From assembly GCA_937923255.1 (NCBI GenBank), contig CALAIL010000012.1, forward strand, positions 1 to 25,866: a DNA stretch of 25,866 nt. The letters are read 5' to 3'. The DNA is from an uncultured Propionivibrio sp. (lineage in GTDB: Bacteria > Pseudomonadota > Gammaproteobacteria > Burkholderiales > Rhodocyclaceae). Below the pieces are notes generated by a model. The model was not told the DNA's origin and made no database searches. It saw only the letters and a list, made by a program, of their open reading frames with translations. A program made the position numbers and the translations under genes. Positions 1 through 7,150 of the stretch are shown in pieces. Every line of letters begins with the position of its first letter. Within the stretch, counting starts at the first letter, position 1.

Positions 1-59
1 GGAAAAAGCCGCGCCAACGGGGGCCGAACCGTGAGAGTGTGAGAAATGTGGGCTAAGGG

Positions 60-121
60 GTTTTAGGGTGCTTCGTAGTGATCGAATACGCGAAAAGACA
101 TACCTGGAAACCCGCGTAGAG
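60..121. repeat. Dispersed repeat module M, copy 1
   Basis: This block starts with GGTTTTAGGGTGCTTCGTAG and runs through TACGCGAAAAGACATACCTG to CGCGTAGAG. It matches 20682-20745 in the same orientation with scattered substitutions. Both copies run directly into the GAAACCCGCG-type palindromic units, so the module seems to be a fixed neighbour of that repeat family. Its function is unknown. Confidence 0.6.
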
Positions 122-190
122 TGGGCGTTTCCGGGCGGGCACCTCTAAAGCCCTTATAAATAGGGCGTTTGCAGGCAGGGTATCCGGAGA

Positions 191-280
191 TGCCCAAAAT
201 ACTGCATTGGCTCGCCTTGCCGTACTGCTCGTACTGTCTGCGGCTTACCGCCTTGTCTTTGGCAAAGTCGAGCCGCTATA
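191..280. repeat. Correia-like small repeat element, copy A (left end lost)
   Basis: The core GTACTGTCTGCGGCTTACCG, followed by CCTTGTCTTTGGCAAAGTCG and the end AGCCGCTATA, matches the element at 20127-20241. By memory it also matches the inner part of neisserial Correia elements (GTACTGTCTGCGGCTT followed by CGCCTTGTC). The right terminus CGCTATA is intact. The expected left terminus starting TATAGCG is absent and is replaced by palindromic-repeat sequence, so this copy is truncated or chimeric. A weak outward promoter-like pair is visible at its right end: TTGTCT at 253-258 and TATATA at 277-282, 18 bases apart. Confidence 0.6.
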
Positions 281-627
281 TAAGGGATTTGGAGCACCTC
301 CTCGGAAACCCGTGTGGATAGGCCATTCCCCCGATACCCCATTTGAAGCCCACGTGGATAGGGCGTTTGCGGGCAGGTGCCTCTGGAGCCCTTATCAATA
401 AAGGGCTTCAGGGCAGGTGCGCCGGAGATGCCCTGTTTACGCGGGCTTCAGGGCACCTCTTTTTGGAGACACGCCTGCGCTTTCGCCCCTGGGTTTTTCT
501 AATTTTTCCCCTGTCGGGGAGATGCCCGGAAACCCGCGTGGATAAAGGAACTCAGAGCGTCCTCCGCTGAGATGTCCTGTTTACAAGGGCCTCAGAGCAC
601 CCTTTCCGAAATCTGCAAAAACAGCGC

Positions 628-691
628 AGAAAACATAAAATGCCCTGAGGCCCCCGTAAATAAAGGGCTTCAGGGCACCAAAAAATATAAA
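628..691. repeat. Hairpin-bearing repeat module H, copy 1
   Basis: The module begins AGAAAACATAAAATGCCCTG, contains a hairpin at 641-677, and ends in CACCAAAAAATATAAA. The same arrangement, with the same flanks AGAAAACATAAAA and CAAAAAACATAAA, is found at 20008-20073. Conservation extends beyond the stem into both A-rich flanks, so this is a repeat and not just two unrelated terminators. Confidence 0.65.
641..677 (-). terminator. Likely terminator of the tartrate dehydrogenase gene
   Basis: TGCCCTGAGGCCC (641-653) pairs with GGGCTTCAGGGCA (665-677): 13 pairs with one G-U, and an 11-base loop. Read on the minus strand, the hairpin lies 37 bases past the stop codon at 714 and is followed by TTTTATGTTTT. 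That is the expected form of an intrinsic terminator. It is part of a dispersed repeat. Confidence 0.6.
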
Positions 692-713
692 TCTGTTTTC
701 CGCCTTTCCATCT

Positions 714-1781
714 TCAGTTGCCGGCAATGACTTCGGCGATGGCTTTGCCAAGATCGCCCGTTTTGGCTTTGCCGCCAAGGTCGGGGGTGTGTGGCCCCTC
801 GGCTAGTACCGTTTCGATGGCGCGCAGTACGTCAGCCGCCGCCTGCGGATAGCCCAGGTGATCGAGCATCATGGAGCCGGCCCAGATCTGCCCGATCGGA
901 TTGGCGATCTGCTGTCCGTAAATATCCGGCGCGGAACCGTGTACCGGCTCGAACAGCGAAGGGAAGCGGCGCTCCGGGTTGAGATTGGCCGATGGCGCGA
1001 TGGCGATGGTGCCGGTGCAGGCGGGGCCGAGGTCGGAAAGAATATCGCCGAATAAGTTAGAAGCGACGACGACATCGAAATAATCCGGCCGCCGGACGAA
1101 ATTGGCGGTCAGGATGTCGATGTGAAATTTGTCCGTGCGCACGTCGGGGAACGCCTCACCAATGGCGGCGAAGCGCTCGTCCCAGTAAGGCATGGAGATC
1201 GAGATGCCGTTCGATTTGGTCGCGGAAGTCAGGTGCTTTTTGTCGCGCCGCTGCGCCAGCTGGTAGGCGAAGCGGATGACGCGGTCGACGCCGATGCGGG
1301 TGAATATGCTTTCCTGCACGACGAATTCGCGTTCGGTACCTGCGAACATCTTGCCGCCGATGCTGGAATACTCGCCCTCGGTATTTTCGCGCACGATGAA
1401 AAAATCGATGTCGCCCGGCTCACGGCCGACCAGCGGCGACTTGACGCCCGGCATCAGGCGCGCCGGACGAAGATTGACGTACTGGTCAAATTCGCGCCGA
1501 AATTTGAGGAGAGACCCCCAAAGCGAGACATGATCGGGCACGCGCGCCGGGTCGCCGACGGCGCCGAAAAAGATCGCATCATGGTTTCCGATCTGCGCCT
1601 TCCAGTCGGCGGGCATCATCGTTCCATGCTTGAGATAGTAATCACAGCTCCAATCAAACTCGTCCCACTGGATGGCGATACCATGCTTGCGCGCCGCCGC
1701 GTCGATGCAGCGCAACCCTTCCGGCATGACTTCTTTGCCAATGCCGTCACCGGCAATGACTGCAATTTTGTGAGCTTTCAT
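714..1781 (-). CDS. Tartrate dehydrogenase / D-malate dehydrogenase family enzyme
   Basis: This is an NAD-dependent, metal-requiring beta-hydroxyacid oxidative decarboxylase of the isocitrate/isopropylmalate dehydrogenase fold, 355 residues, which is a normal length. Near the N-terminus it has VIAGDGIGKEV. The substrate loop RENTEGEYSSIGG is at about 131-143, with EGEYSS typical of the tartrate/D-malate branch. The catalytic lysine is in SATKSNG at about 189, and metal-binding aspartates are in DILTAN (about 222) and SNLFGDILSDL (about 246 and 250). The frame runs upstream to 1805, but the ATG at 1781 is preceded by AAGGGAAACGCC, a good ribosome site, and starts the conserved MKAHKIAVIAGDG. 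It is probably a single gene in the cytoplasm, followed by a terminator-like hairpin. Whether tartrate, D-malate or another 2-hydroxyacid is the true substrate cannot be told; the names ttuC and dmlA are both used for such proteins. Confidence 0.85.
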   Translation of the reverse strand: MKAHKIAVIAGDGIGKEVMPEGLRCIDAAARKHGIAIQWDEFDWSCDYYLKHGTMMPADWKAQIGNHDAIFFGAVGDPARVPDHVSLWGSLLKFRREFDQYVNLRPARLMPGVKSPLVGREPGDIDFFIVRENTEGEYSSIGGKMFAGTEREFVVQESIFTRIGVDRVIRFAYQLAQRRDKKHLTSATKSNGISISMPYWDERFAAIGEAFPDVRTDKFHIDILTANFVRRPDYFDVVVASNLFGDILSDLGPACTGTIAIAPSANLNPERRFPSLFEPVHGSAPDIYGQQIANPIGQIWAGSMMLDHLGYPQAAADVLRAIETVLAEGPHTPDLGGKAKTGDLGKAIAEVIAGN

Positions 1782-2100
1782 GGCGTTTCCCTTTTCGGTT
1801 GGCAAGACAGTGAAAATGCGCTGTTTTTATGCCCTTTTTTACGCCAATGCGCAAGCGCGAACAGCCAAGAATATCGGCCGCTTTTCGTGACGGGAAGATC
1901 ACTTCATCGGTTAGCGTTTTGTCGAAAAGACCAATGCAGGGCAAATGCAACGCACGCTTTAGTACGGGCGTGGGATCTGTCTTCTTTCCGCGGCGTGCCT
2001 TGTGCGGGGCCATGCGGCGCGGCCAATGGCTCGAATTGTTTATTAAACAACGTCAGCAAAGGTCCGCCGCGTTTCTTCGCGGTGCGGCACTTCGTCGCGA
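1782..2100. other. Intergenic region upstream of the tartrate dehydrogenase gene
   Basis: These 319 bases separate the dehydrogenase from xth. No convincing gene was found. An 88-residue minus-strand frame reaching 2013 overlaps the dehydrogenase start and has no recognisable content. Two small inverted repeats are visible: TTGTTT/AAACAA at 2035-2050, and CCGCG/CGCGG at 2067-2082, the latter just past the xth stop on the minus strand. Neither is followed by a clear T-run. The dehydrogenase promoter must be here, but I cannot point to it. Confidence 0.5.
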
Positions 2101-2868
2101 TTATGGTTCCAGCACGGCAATGACCGGCGCATGATCGGAAGGACGCTCATGTTTGCGCATCTCGCGGTCGATCAGGGACGCCGTGCAGCGCCGTGCAAGC
2201 GGCGCGGAAAGCAGGAGATGATCGATGCGCAGGCCTAAGTTTTTCTGGAAGCCCAGCATGCGGTAATCCCACCAGGAGAAACTTTTCTCGGGCTGGTCGA
2301 ACAGGCGAAAACTATCTTTCAGGCCGAAATCGAGCAGCGCGCGGAAAGCGGTGCGTTCGGCCTCCGAACAAAGAATTTTGCCTGCCCAGGCAACCGGGTT
2401 ATGCACATCACGATCATCCGGCGCAATGTTGAAATCGCCGGCAATAGCCAGATGCGGGTACGCAACGACTTCTTCACGCAACCAGCGGGCGAGCGCCGCC
2501 AGCCAGGCAAGTTTGTAGGCATATTTTTCGCTGCCGACTTCCTGACCGTTCGGCACGTAGGCGCAGATGACGCGGATGCCGCCGGTCGTTGCCGCGATCA
2601 GGCGTTGCTGCGGGTCGGGAAAATACGGGTTGCCGATGGCGATGTCGATGAGCGGCTGCCGTGCGAGCAACGCGACGCCGTTATAGGTCTTCTGTCCAGC
2701 AAAGGCGACGCTATAGCCCGCAGCCTCAATTTCGAGGCGAGGAAATTTGGCGTCCTCCAGCTTGGTTTCCTGCAGGCAGACAATATCCGGCTGACGTACT
2801 ATCAGCCATTCCAGCAGTTGCGGCAGACGAACCTTCAGTGAGTTGACGTTCCAGCTAGCCAGCTCCAT
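2101..2868 (-). CDS. xth: Exodeoxyribonuclease III (AP endonuclease)
   Basis: A DNA repair enzyme of the exonuclease-endonuclease-phosphatase fold that cleaves at abasic sites and removes 3' blocks or nucleotides. The 255-residue length is usual for the bacterial XthA/ExoA family. Catalytic residues are visible in order: Asn7 in SWNVNS, Glu34 in LQETKLED, Tyr104 in CAYVPNG, Asp145 and Asn147 in AGDFNIAP, the DHLLLS motif near 220, and Asp245-His246 in PSDHAPV at the C-terminus. The ATG at 2868 begins the conserved MELASWNVNS, so the start is secure although the ribosome site is weak. It lies about 100 bases downstream of the glutaredoxin-like gene on the same strand and may be co-transcribed with prlC and that gene. 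Confidence 0.93.
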   Translation of the reverse strand: MELASWNVNSLKVRLPQLLEWLIVRQPDIVCLQETKLEDAKFPRLEIEAAGYSVAFAGQKTYNGVALLARQPLIDIAIGNPYFPDPQQRLIAATTGGIRVICAYVPNGQEVGSEKYAYKLAWLAALARWLREEVVAYPHLAIAGDFNIAPDDRDVHNPVAWAGKILCSEAERTAFRALLDFGLKDSFRLFDQPEKSFSWWDYRMLGFQKNLGLRIDHLLLSAPLARRCTASLIDREMRKHERPSDHAPVIAVLEP

Positions 2869-2972
2869 GACGATTCGTCCCGTTCCATGGTTCGCGCATT
2901 TCCACCCCTTCCGGTCTTCACGCCGTGCAGGCGCAATGGCATCCAGAGCGCCGACGGCGCCGATTGATCCGC

Positions 2973-3494
2973 TTATTGAGATTCGGTGAATGCGCCCGAC
3001 GGCTTGCTGCCATAGGGGGCCGTGGCGGGATAGCCTGCCAGATCGAGGATGTTGTTCCAGGCGGTCGGGTCAAGCCCTAGCAGGTTCTGCGAGCCGATGC
3101 TGATACTCGGCGCAACCATCTGGCCGCCGAAACGCTTGTTTAGATCGTCGATCTCCTGCTTGTCGCGCATCATTTTTTCGGTGAAGGGCACGCCGCGTTT
3201 GTTGAGCAGGTCGCGCGCCTGTTTGCATAGATCCACGCAATCGGCGCTCGTGTAGAGCGTCACCGGAAATCTTTCGGCGGCCTGCCGCGCGGCGTAGGGA
3301 ATCTGCGATGAGCCCGCTGCCGCTGATTTGTTATTGATGGTCGCGTTGATGCCCGCAGGCGGCGGTTGGTCGGAATAGACCGTGCGACCGCTTTTCTTGT
3401 CGACCCAGCGGTAGGTCGTTTGGGCATGCGCCGTAGCGATACAGGTCAAGGCGGTGAACAGCAGCGCGGAGCGCAGGGCAATTTTGACGTTCAT
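2973..3494 (-). CDS. Secreted DUF4124 plus glutaredoxin-like protein
   Basis: A 173-residue protein with an N-terminal signal peptide (hydrophobic ALLFTALTCIATAHA, cleavage near residue 24), so it is probably periplasmic. Residues 26-46 (TYRWVDKKSGRTVYSDQPPP) are the DUF4124 signature. From about 77 onward comes a glutaredoxin/thioredoxin-like domain (FPVTLYTSADCVDLC), with a cis-proline region at VAPSISIG near 131. The two cysteines sit as C-V-D-L-C, with three residues between them where classic glutaredoxins have two. The start at 3494 follows AAAGGAGGAGACC, a very strong ribosome site that begins within a few bases of the prlC stop. The gap between the two genes is 11 bases, so translation coupling is likely. 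The substrate is unknown; a role in periplasmic thiol chemistry is inference. Confidence 0.78.
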   Translation of the reverse strand: MNVKIALRSALLFTALTCIATAHAQTTYRWVDKKSGRTVYSDQPPPAGINATINNKSAAAGSSQIPYAARQAAERFPVTLYTSADCVDLCKQARDLLNKRGVPFTEKMMRDKQEIDDLNKRFGGQMVAPSISIGSQNLLGLDPTAWNNILDLAGYPATAPYGSKPSGAFTESQ

Positions 3495-3505
3495 GGTCTC
3501 CTCCT

Positions 3506-5569
3506 TTATTCGATAATCATACCACTGTGACGCAACAGGGCGTCCACCCGAGGTTCGCGGCCGCGAAATGCGCGGAAGCTGTCGGGGGCCGGGCGTGAGC
3601 CGCCGACGGCGAGGATTTCGTCAAGAAAACGTTTGCCGGTCGTCGGATCGAAAGGATTGCCGGCTTCTTCGAATGCGGCGTAGCAGTCGGCGGAAAGGAC
3701 TTCCGCCCATTTGTAGCTGTAATAGCCCGCCGCATAGCCGCCGGCAAAAATGTGCGAGAAGCTGTTGGCGAAACGGTTCCACTCCGGTGGGGATACGACC
3801 GCGACTTCGCGCCGCACGGCCTCGAGCAGTTGCAGGATCCCCTCTTCGCCGGTCGCCGGATCGAAGCGGCTGTGCAGCAGCATGTCGAACAGCGAAAATT
3901 CGATTTGGCGCAACATCTGCATGCCGCTCTGGAAATTTTTTGCCGCGCGCATTTTCTCGAACAACGCGCGCGGCAGCGGTGCGCCGCTTTCAATGTGCGC
4001 GCTCAGCGTCTCGATGACCGACCATTCCCAGCAATAGTTTTCCATGAACTGCGAAGGCAGTTCGACGGCATCCCATTCGACGCCGCGGATGCCGGACACG
4101 CCCAATTCGTCGACCCGCGTCAGCAAATGGTGCAGGCCGTGCCCGGTTTCGTGGAACAGCGTTTCGACTTCATCATGCGTCAGGGTGGCGGGCAGCGGGC
4201 GGCCGTCTTTTTCACCGACCGGACGCGCAAAGTTGCAGACCAGATAGGCGACGGGCGTTTGCACGGAGCCGTCGGACAGCCTGCGCCGGGCGATGGCTTC
4301 GTCCATCCAGGCGCCGCCGCGTTTTGTTTCGCGCGCGTACAGGTCAAGATAGAACTGTCCGACGCGCTGACCGGTCGCATCCGTAATACGGAAGAAGCGC
4401 ACGTCGGCATTCCAGACCGGCGCGGTGTCGGGCCTAATGCGGACGCCGTACAGCGTTTCGATAGCGCGGAAGAGTCCGGCGAGGACAGTCGGCTCCGTGA
4501 AATAAGGTTTGACTTCCTGAGCGGAAAAGTCGTAACGCGCCTGCCGCAGCTTTTCGGCGGCATAGGCGTAATCCCAGGCTTCCAGTACTGGCAACCCTAG
4601 CGTTTTGGCGGCAAACTCACGCAGCTCGGCCAGGTCTTTCTCGGCGAACGGGCGCGCCTTGGCGGCCAAGTCGCGCAGGAAAGCCAATACCTGCTCGACC
4701 GATTCAGCCATTTTCGGCGTCAGCGAGACCTCGGCAAAATTGGCGTAGCCCAGCATGTGGGCTTCTTCCTGCCGCAGTTCGAGCAGACGGCGCATGAGGG
4801 GGGCATTGTTCAGCGCAGGCGGGCCAAATTCCGAGGCGCGCGTGACATAGGCGCGATAGAGCGCGGCGCGCAGCCGGCGGCTATCGGCATATTGCATGAC
4901 GGGGAGATAAGAGGGCATGTGCAGCGTGAATTTCCAGCCGTTTTTGCCTTCTTTCTCCGCCGCCTCACGCGCGGCCTGGATGACATCGTTCGGCAGGCCG
5001 GCGAGTTCGGATTCGTCGTTGACGTACTCGGCAAAGGCATTGGTGGCGTCGAGCAGGTTTTCAGAAAATTTGGCGGATAGCGCAGCCTGTTCTTCCTGAA
5101 TTGCCTGAAAACGCGGTTTCTGCGCTTCCGGCAGTTCTGCGCCGGAGAGGCGGAAATCGCGCAGCTCGTTGTCGATGATGCGCCGTTGCGCCGCCGACAG
5201 CGAGGCGTAGTCGGCACTGTCGCGCAGCGCCTTGTATTGGGCGAACAGCGCGAGATTCTGCCCCAGTTCGGCGTAGAAACGCGACACTTCGGGCAGCAGG
5301 GCGTTGTAGGCTTCGCGCCAGTGGGGAGTGTCATTGACCGAATGCAGATGGCCGACAATGCCCCAAGCGCGCGCGAGGCGTTCGATACCGTCATTGAGCG
5401 GCGCGACAAAATCTTTCCAGGTGGCGGGAACGGTGCCTGTCGTCAGCCGTGCGACGAGTGCGCGGGATTCGGTGAGCAGCGCATCGATGGCGGGGCGGAC
5501 GTGTGCCGGTTCGATGCGGTCAAAACGGGGAAGTCCAGAAAAATCGAGTAAAGGATTGGCGTCAGTCAT
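3506..5569 (-). CDS. prlC: Oligopeptidase A (M3 family zinc metallopeptidase)
   Basis: A cytoplasmic zinc peptidase that degrades short peptides, including cleaved signal peptides. The 687 residues match the family length of about 680. The zinc motif HETGH is at about 473-477 within LFHETGHGLHH, and the third ligand is the glutamate near 503 in ELPSQFMENY. The N-terminal NPLLDFSGLPRFDRIEPAHV and the C-terminal AGGYAAGYYSYKWAEVLSAD are typical of this family. The start ATG at 5569 gives the conserved beginning. It is the first gene of a probable transcript with the glutaredoxin-like gene, the stop being only 11 bases before that start, and perhaps xth. Confidence 0.93.
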   Translation of the reverse strand: MTDANPLLDFSGLPRFDRIEPAHVRPAIDALLTESRALVARLTTGTVPATWKDFVAPLNDGIERLARAWGIVGHLHSVNDTPHWREAYNALLPEVSRFYAELGQNLALFAQYKALRDSADYASLSAAQRRIIDNELRDFRLSGAELPEAQKPRFQAIQEEQAALSAKFSENLLDATNAFAEYVNDESELAGLPNDVIQAAREAAEKEGKNGWKFTLHMPSYLPVMQYADSRRLRAALYRAYVTRASEFGPPALNNAPLMRRLLELRQEEAHMLGYANFAEVSLTPKMAESVEQVLAFLRDLAAKARPFAEKDLAELREFAAKTLGLPVLEAWDYAYAAEKLRQARYDFSAQEVKPYFTEPTVLAGLFRAIETLYGVRIRPDTAPVWNADVRFFRITDATGQRVGQFYLDLYARETKRGGAWMDEAIARRRLSDGSVQTPVAYLVCNFARPVGEKDGRPLPATLTHDEVETLFHETGHGLHHLLTRVDELGVSGIRGVEWDAVELPSQFMENYCWEWSVIETLSAHIESGAPLPRALFEKMRAAKNFQSGMQMLRQIEFSLFDMLLHSRFDPATGEEGILQLLEAVRREVAVVSPPEWNRFANSFSHIFAGGYAAGYYSYKWAEVLSADCYAAFEEAGNPFDPTTGKRFLDEILAVGGSRPAPDSFRAFRGREPRVDALLRHSGMIIE

Positions 5570-5706
5570 GGTGAATAAAACGGTTTGATGGATGATGGGT
5601 TCGGGAGCGGTATTTCAGGCACGGCCGGCAGTTGCGGCTGCACGCCGTGCTATCGTATCCGATGGGTTTAGATCCTCTACGGCGTCGCCCCACCGCCTTG
5701 CAGAAA

Positions 5707-5743
5707 GGCTTGCCGGATCAGCGCAAATGCGCCGGGGCAAGCC
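5707..5743 (-). terminator. Possible terminator downstream of purC
   Basis: GGCTTGCC (5707-5714) pairs with GGCAAGCC (5736-5743), with an inner GCGC/GCGC stem around AAAT (5721-5732). It lies about 18 bases past the purC stop on the minus strand. The tail after it is only TTTCTG, so its strength is doubtful. Confidence 0.4.
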
Positions 5744-5760
5744 GGCAGGCAGGGCGATGC

Positions 5761-6702
5761 TCAGTGCGGGTCAGCCAGCTTCCGGCCGGTCAGTTGTTGG
5801 TAGGCCTCAATGTATTTGGCGCTGGTACGCGCAATGACCTCGGCGGGCAGTGCCGGCGCAGGCGGCTGCTTGTTCCAGCCGATCGCTTCCAGATGGTCGC
5901 GCACATATTGCTTGTCGTATGAAGGCGGATTGTGGCCGGGCTGATAACTGTCTTTGGGCCAGAAACGCGATGAATCGGGCGTGAGCGCCTCGTCGATCAG
6001 ATGCAGCGTACCGGCGGCGTCAACGCCGAATTCAAACTTGGTGTCGGCAATGATGATGCCGCGTTCAAGCGCGTAGGCAGCGGCTTCCGTATAAAGCTGA
6101 AGGGCCGCCGCACGCGCCTGCTCGGCAATCTGCGCGCCGGTTTTGCCTGCGCGGGGCAGGATGTCTGAGAGGGCTGCCTCACAGTCGGCCTGCATCCGGG
6201 CGAAGGAAATATTCTCGTCGTGGCCTACCGTGGCTTTGCTGGCCGGTGTGAAGATGGGTTCGGGCAGGCGGGCCGCCAGTGGCAGACCCGGCGGCAGTGC
6301 GATGCCGCAGACGGCGCCGCTGCGCTGATAATCCTTCCAGCCGGAACCGATCAGGTAGCCGCGCACGACGGCTTCGATCGGCAGCGGCCGAAGCCGTTTG
6401 ACGACGAGACTGCGGTTGCGTACCTGCGCGCGTTCTTCCGGTGTGACGACCGATTCCGGGTCGATTCCGGTCAGTTGGTTGGGCAGGACATGCGCCAGCC
6501 TGTCGAACCAGAAATTGGCCAGTTGCGTGAGCACCTGGCCCTTGTGCGGAATCGGGTCGGGCAGTACGGCGTCGAAGGCGGAAAGGCGGTCGCTGGTGAC
6601 GATCAGCAGCCGGTCGTCATCGATGGCGTAGATGTCGCGGACCTTGCCGCGCCCGAGCAGCGGCAGACTTTTGAGGGAGGACTGATAAAGAGCTTGAGTC
6701 AT
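5761..6702 (-). CDS. purC: Phosphoribosylaminoimidazole-succinocarboxamide synthase (SAICAR synthase)
   Basis: Purine biosynthesis enzyme that joins CAIR and aspartate using ATP to give SAICAR. The 313 residues match the longer SAICAR synthases; the shorter bacterial type is about 240. Motifs are [19 protein letters not shown] near 18, [20 protein letters not shown] near 36, [17 protein letters not shown] near 115, [10 protein letters not shown] near 200, and [15 protein letters not shown] near 218. The ATG at 6702 begins the conserved segment, but no clear ribosome site precedes it (CTGCCACTCATC). purC following fba on the same strand is a common betaproteobacterial arrangement. Here 448 bases separate them, so it probably has its own promoter. 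The expected purE/purK partners are not adjacent. Confidence 0.95.
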   Translation of the reverse strand: MTQALYQSSLKSLPLLGRGKVRDIYAIDDDRLLIVTSDRLSAFDAVLPDPIPHKGQVLTQLANFWFDRLAHVLPNQLTGIDPESVVTPEERAQVRNRSLVVKRLRPLPIEAVVRGYLIGSGWKDYQRSGAVCGIALPPGLPLAARLPEPIFTPASKATVGHDENISFARMQADCEAALSDILPRAGKTGAQIAEQARAAALQLYTEAAAYALERGIIIADTKFEFGVDAAGTLHLIDEALTPDSSRFWPKDSYQPGHNPPSYDKQYVRDHLEAIGWNKQPPAPALPAEVIARTSAKYIEAYQQLTGRKLADPH

Positions 6703-7150
6703 GATGAGTGGCAGGAGAATAAAAAGGAAATTGCCGCCGGCCGGAGCTGTGAAATGGAATGCAGCGAATGGTTAGGCCGGTATGGCTGGTCGGTGAAAAA
6801 CGCCCTCTCCGCGAAAGCGCGAAAGGGCGTGCCGCAGGCAATACGGCAAAACATGCCGACATTGCAGGAAAAATCAGGTTCATCAAATATTGCTTTTCGG
6901 TCGAAACGCCGCTTTTTCAGGGCAGTAGAACCAAGGGTTATTGGAAGTGCTTGATTTCTTTCAAATCGGGACAGCGCATAACAGCGCAACATACGCCGCC
7001 TCATGTGTCGTGCTGTGTTGGAACACCGACCGCAGAAAGCGGCAAGGCCAAGCTTATTGTTGATTTGCCTGGCCCTGCCGATGCTTCAGGCCGCCCGTAT
7101 CGCACGCGGATACGGGTCGGCACGACAGACTTTGATGGCGCGACAAGTCA
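6703..7150. other. Intergenic region between fba and purC
   Basis: No credible gene in these 448 bases; the short frames seen here overlap each other and have no family features. An imperfect inverted repeat at 6799-6829 (ACGCCCT paired with AGGGCGT, with GC-rich inner arms) lies about 100 bases upstream of purC. A possible minus-strand promoter for purC is TTGAAA (complement of 6959-6964) with AATAAC (complement of 6937-6942), 16 bases apart; this is weak. No recognisable PurR-type operator was found. Confidence 0.45.
7094..7116 (-). terminator. Hairpin downstream of fba
   Basis: CCCGTATC (7094-7101) pairs perfectly with GATACGGG (7109-7116) around a 7-base loop, about 35 bases past the fba stop. 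Short GCC/GGC flanks extend the pairing. There is no T-run after it on either strand. It could mark the end of the glycolytic transcript or protect its 3' end, but classic intrinsic termination is not well supported. Confidence 0.4.

Larger units (their letters stand above)
1..713. repeat. Intergenic repeat island 1 (degenerate palindromic repeats)
   Basis: No credible gene lies here. The stretch is built of imperfect units of about 40-47 bases that begin near 105, 148, 302, 345, 385, 429, 524, 571 and 641. Variants share the cores AACCCGCGTGGATAGGGCG and GGGCTTCAGGGCA, and several fold back on themselves around an A/T-rich centre such as AAATAAA. A Correia-like element interrupts the series at 191-280. 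Units differ from each other at many positions and there are no unique spacers of constant length, so this is not a CRISPR array. Short open frames here (207-401, 343-570) merely run through the repeats. The same modules recur at 19980-20860. Confidence 0.75.

Noticed and set aside
207..570. Two short plus-strand frames (207-401 and 343-570) in island 1
   Set aside because: They overlap each other, lie wholly in repeats and have no credible start signals or recognisable content.
105..678. A possible CRISPR array
   Set aside because: The units are not near-identical, there are no unique spacers of constant length, and no cas genes are nearby.
1747..2013. An 88-codon minus-strand frame upstream of the tartrate dehydrogenase gene
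   Set aside because: It overlaps the start of the dehydrogenase gene, has no recognisable domain and has no good ribosome site.
1122..2123. A 333-codon plus-strand frame opposite the tartrate dehydrogenase gene
   Set aside because: Mostly antisense to a conserved enzyme; no family resemblance.
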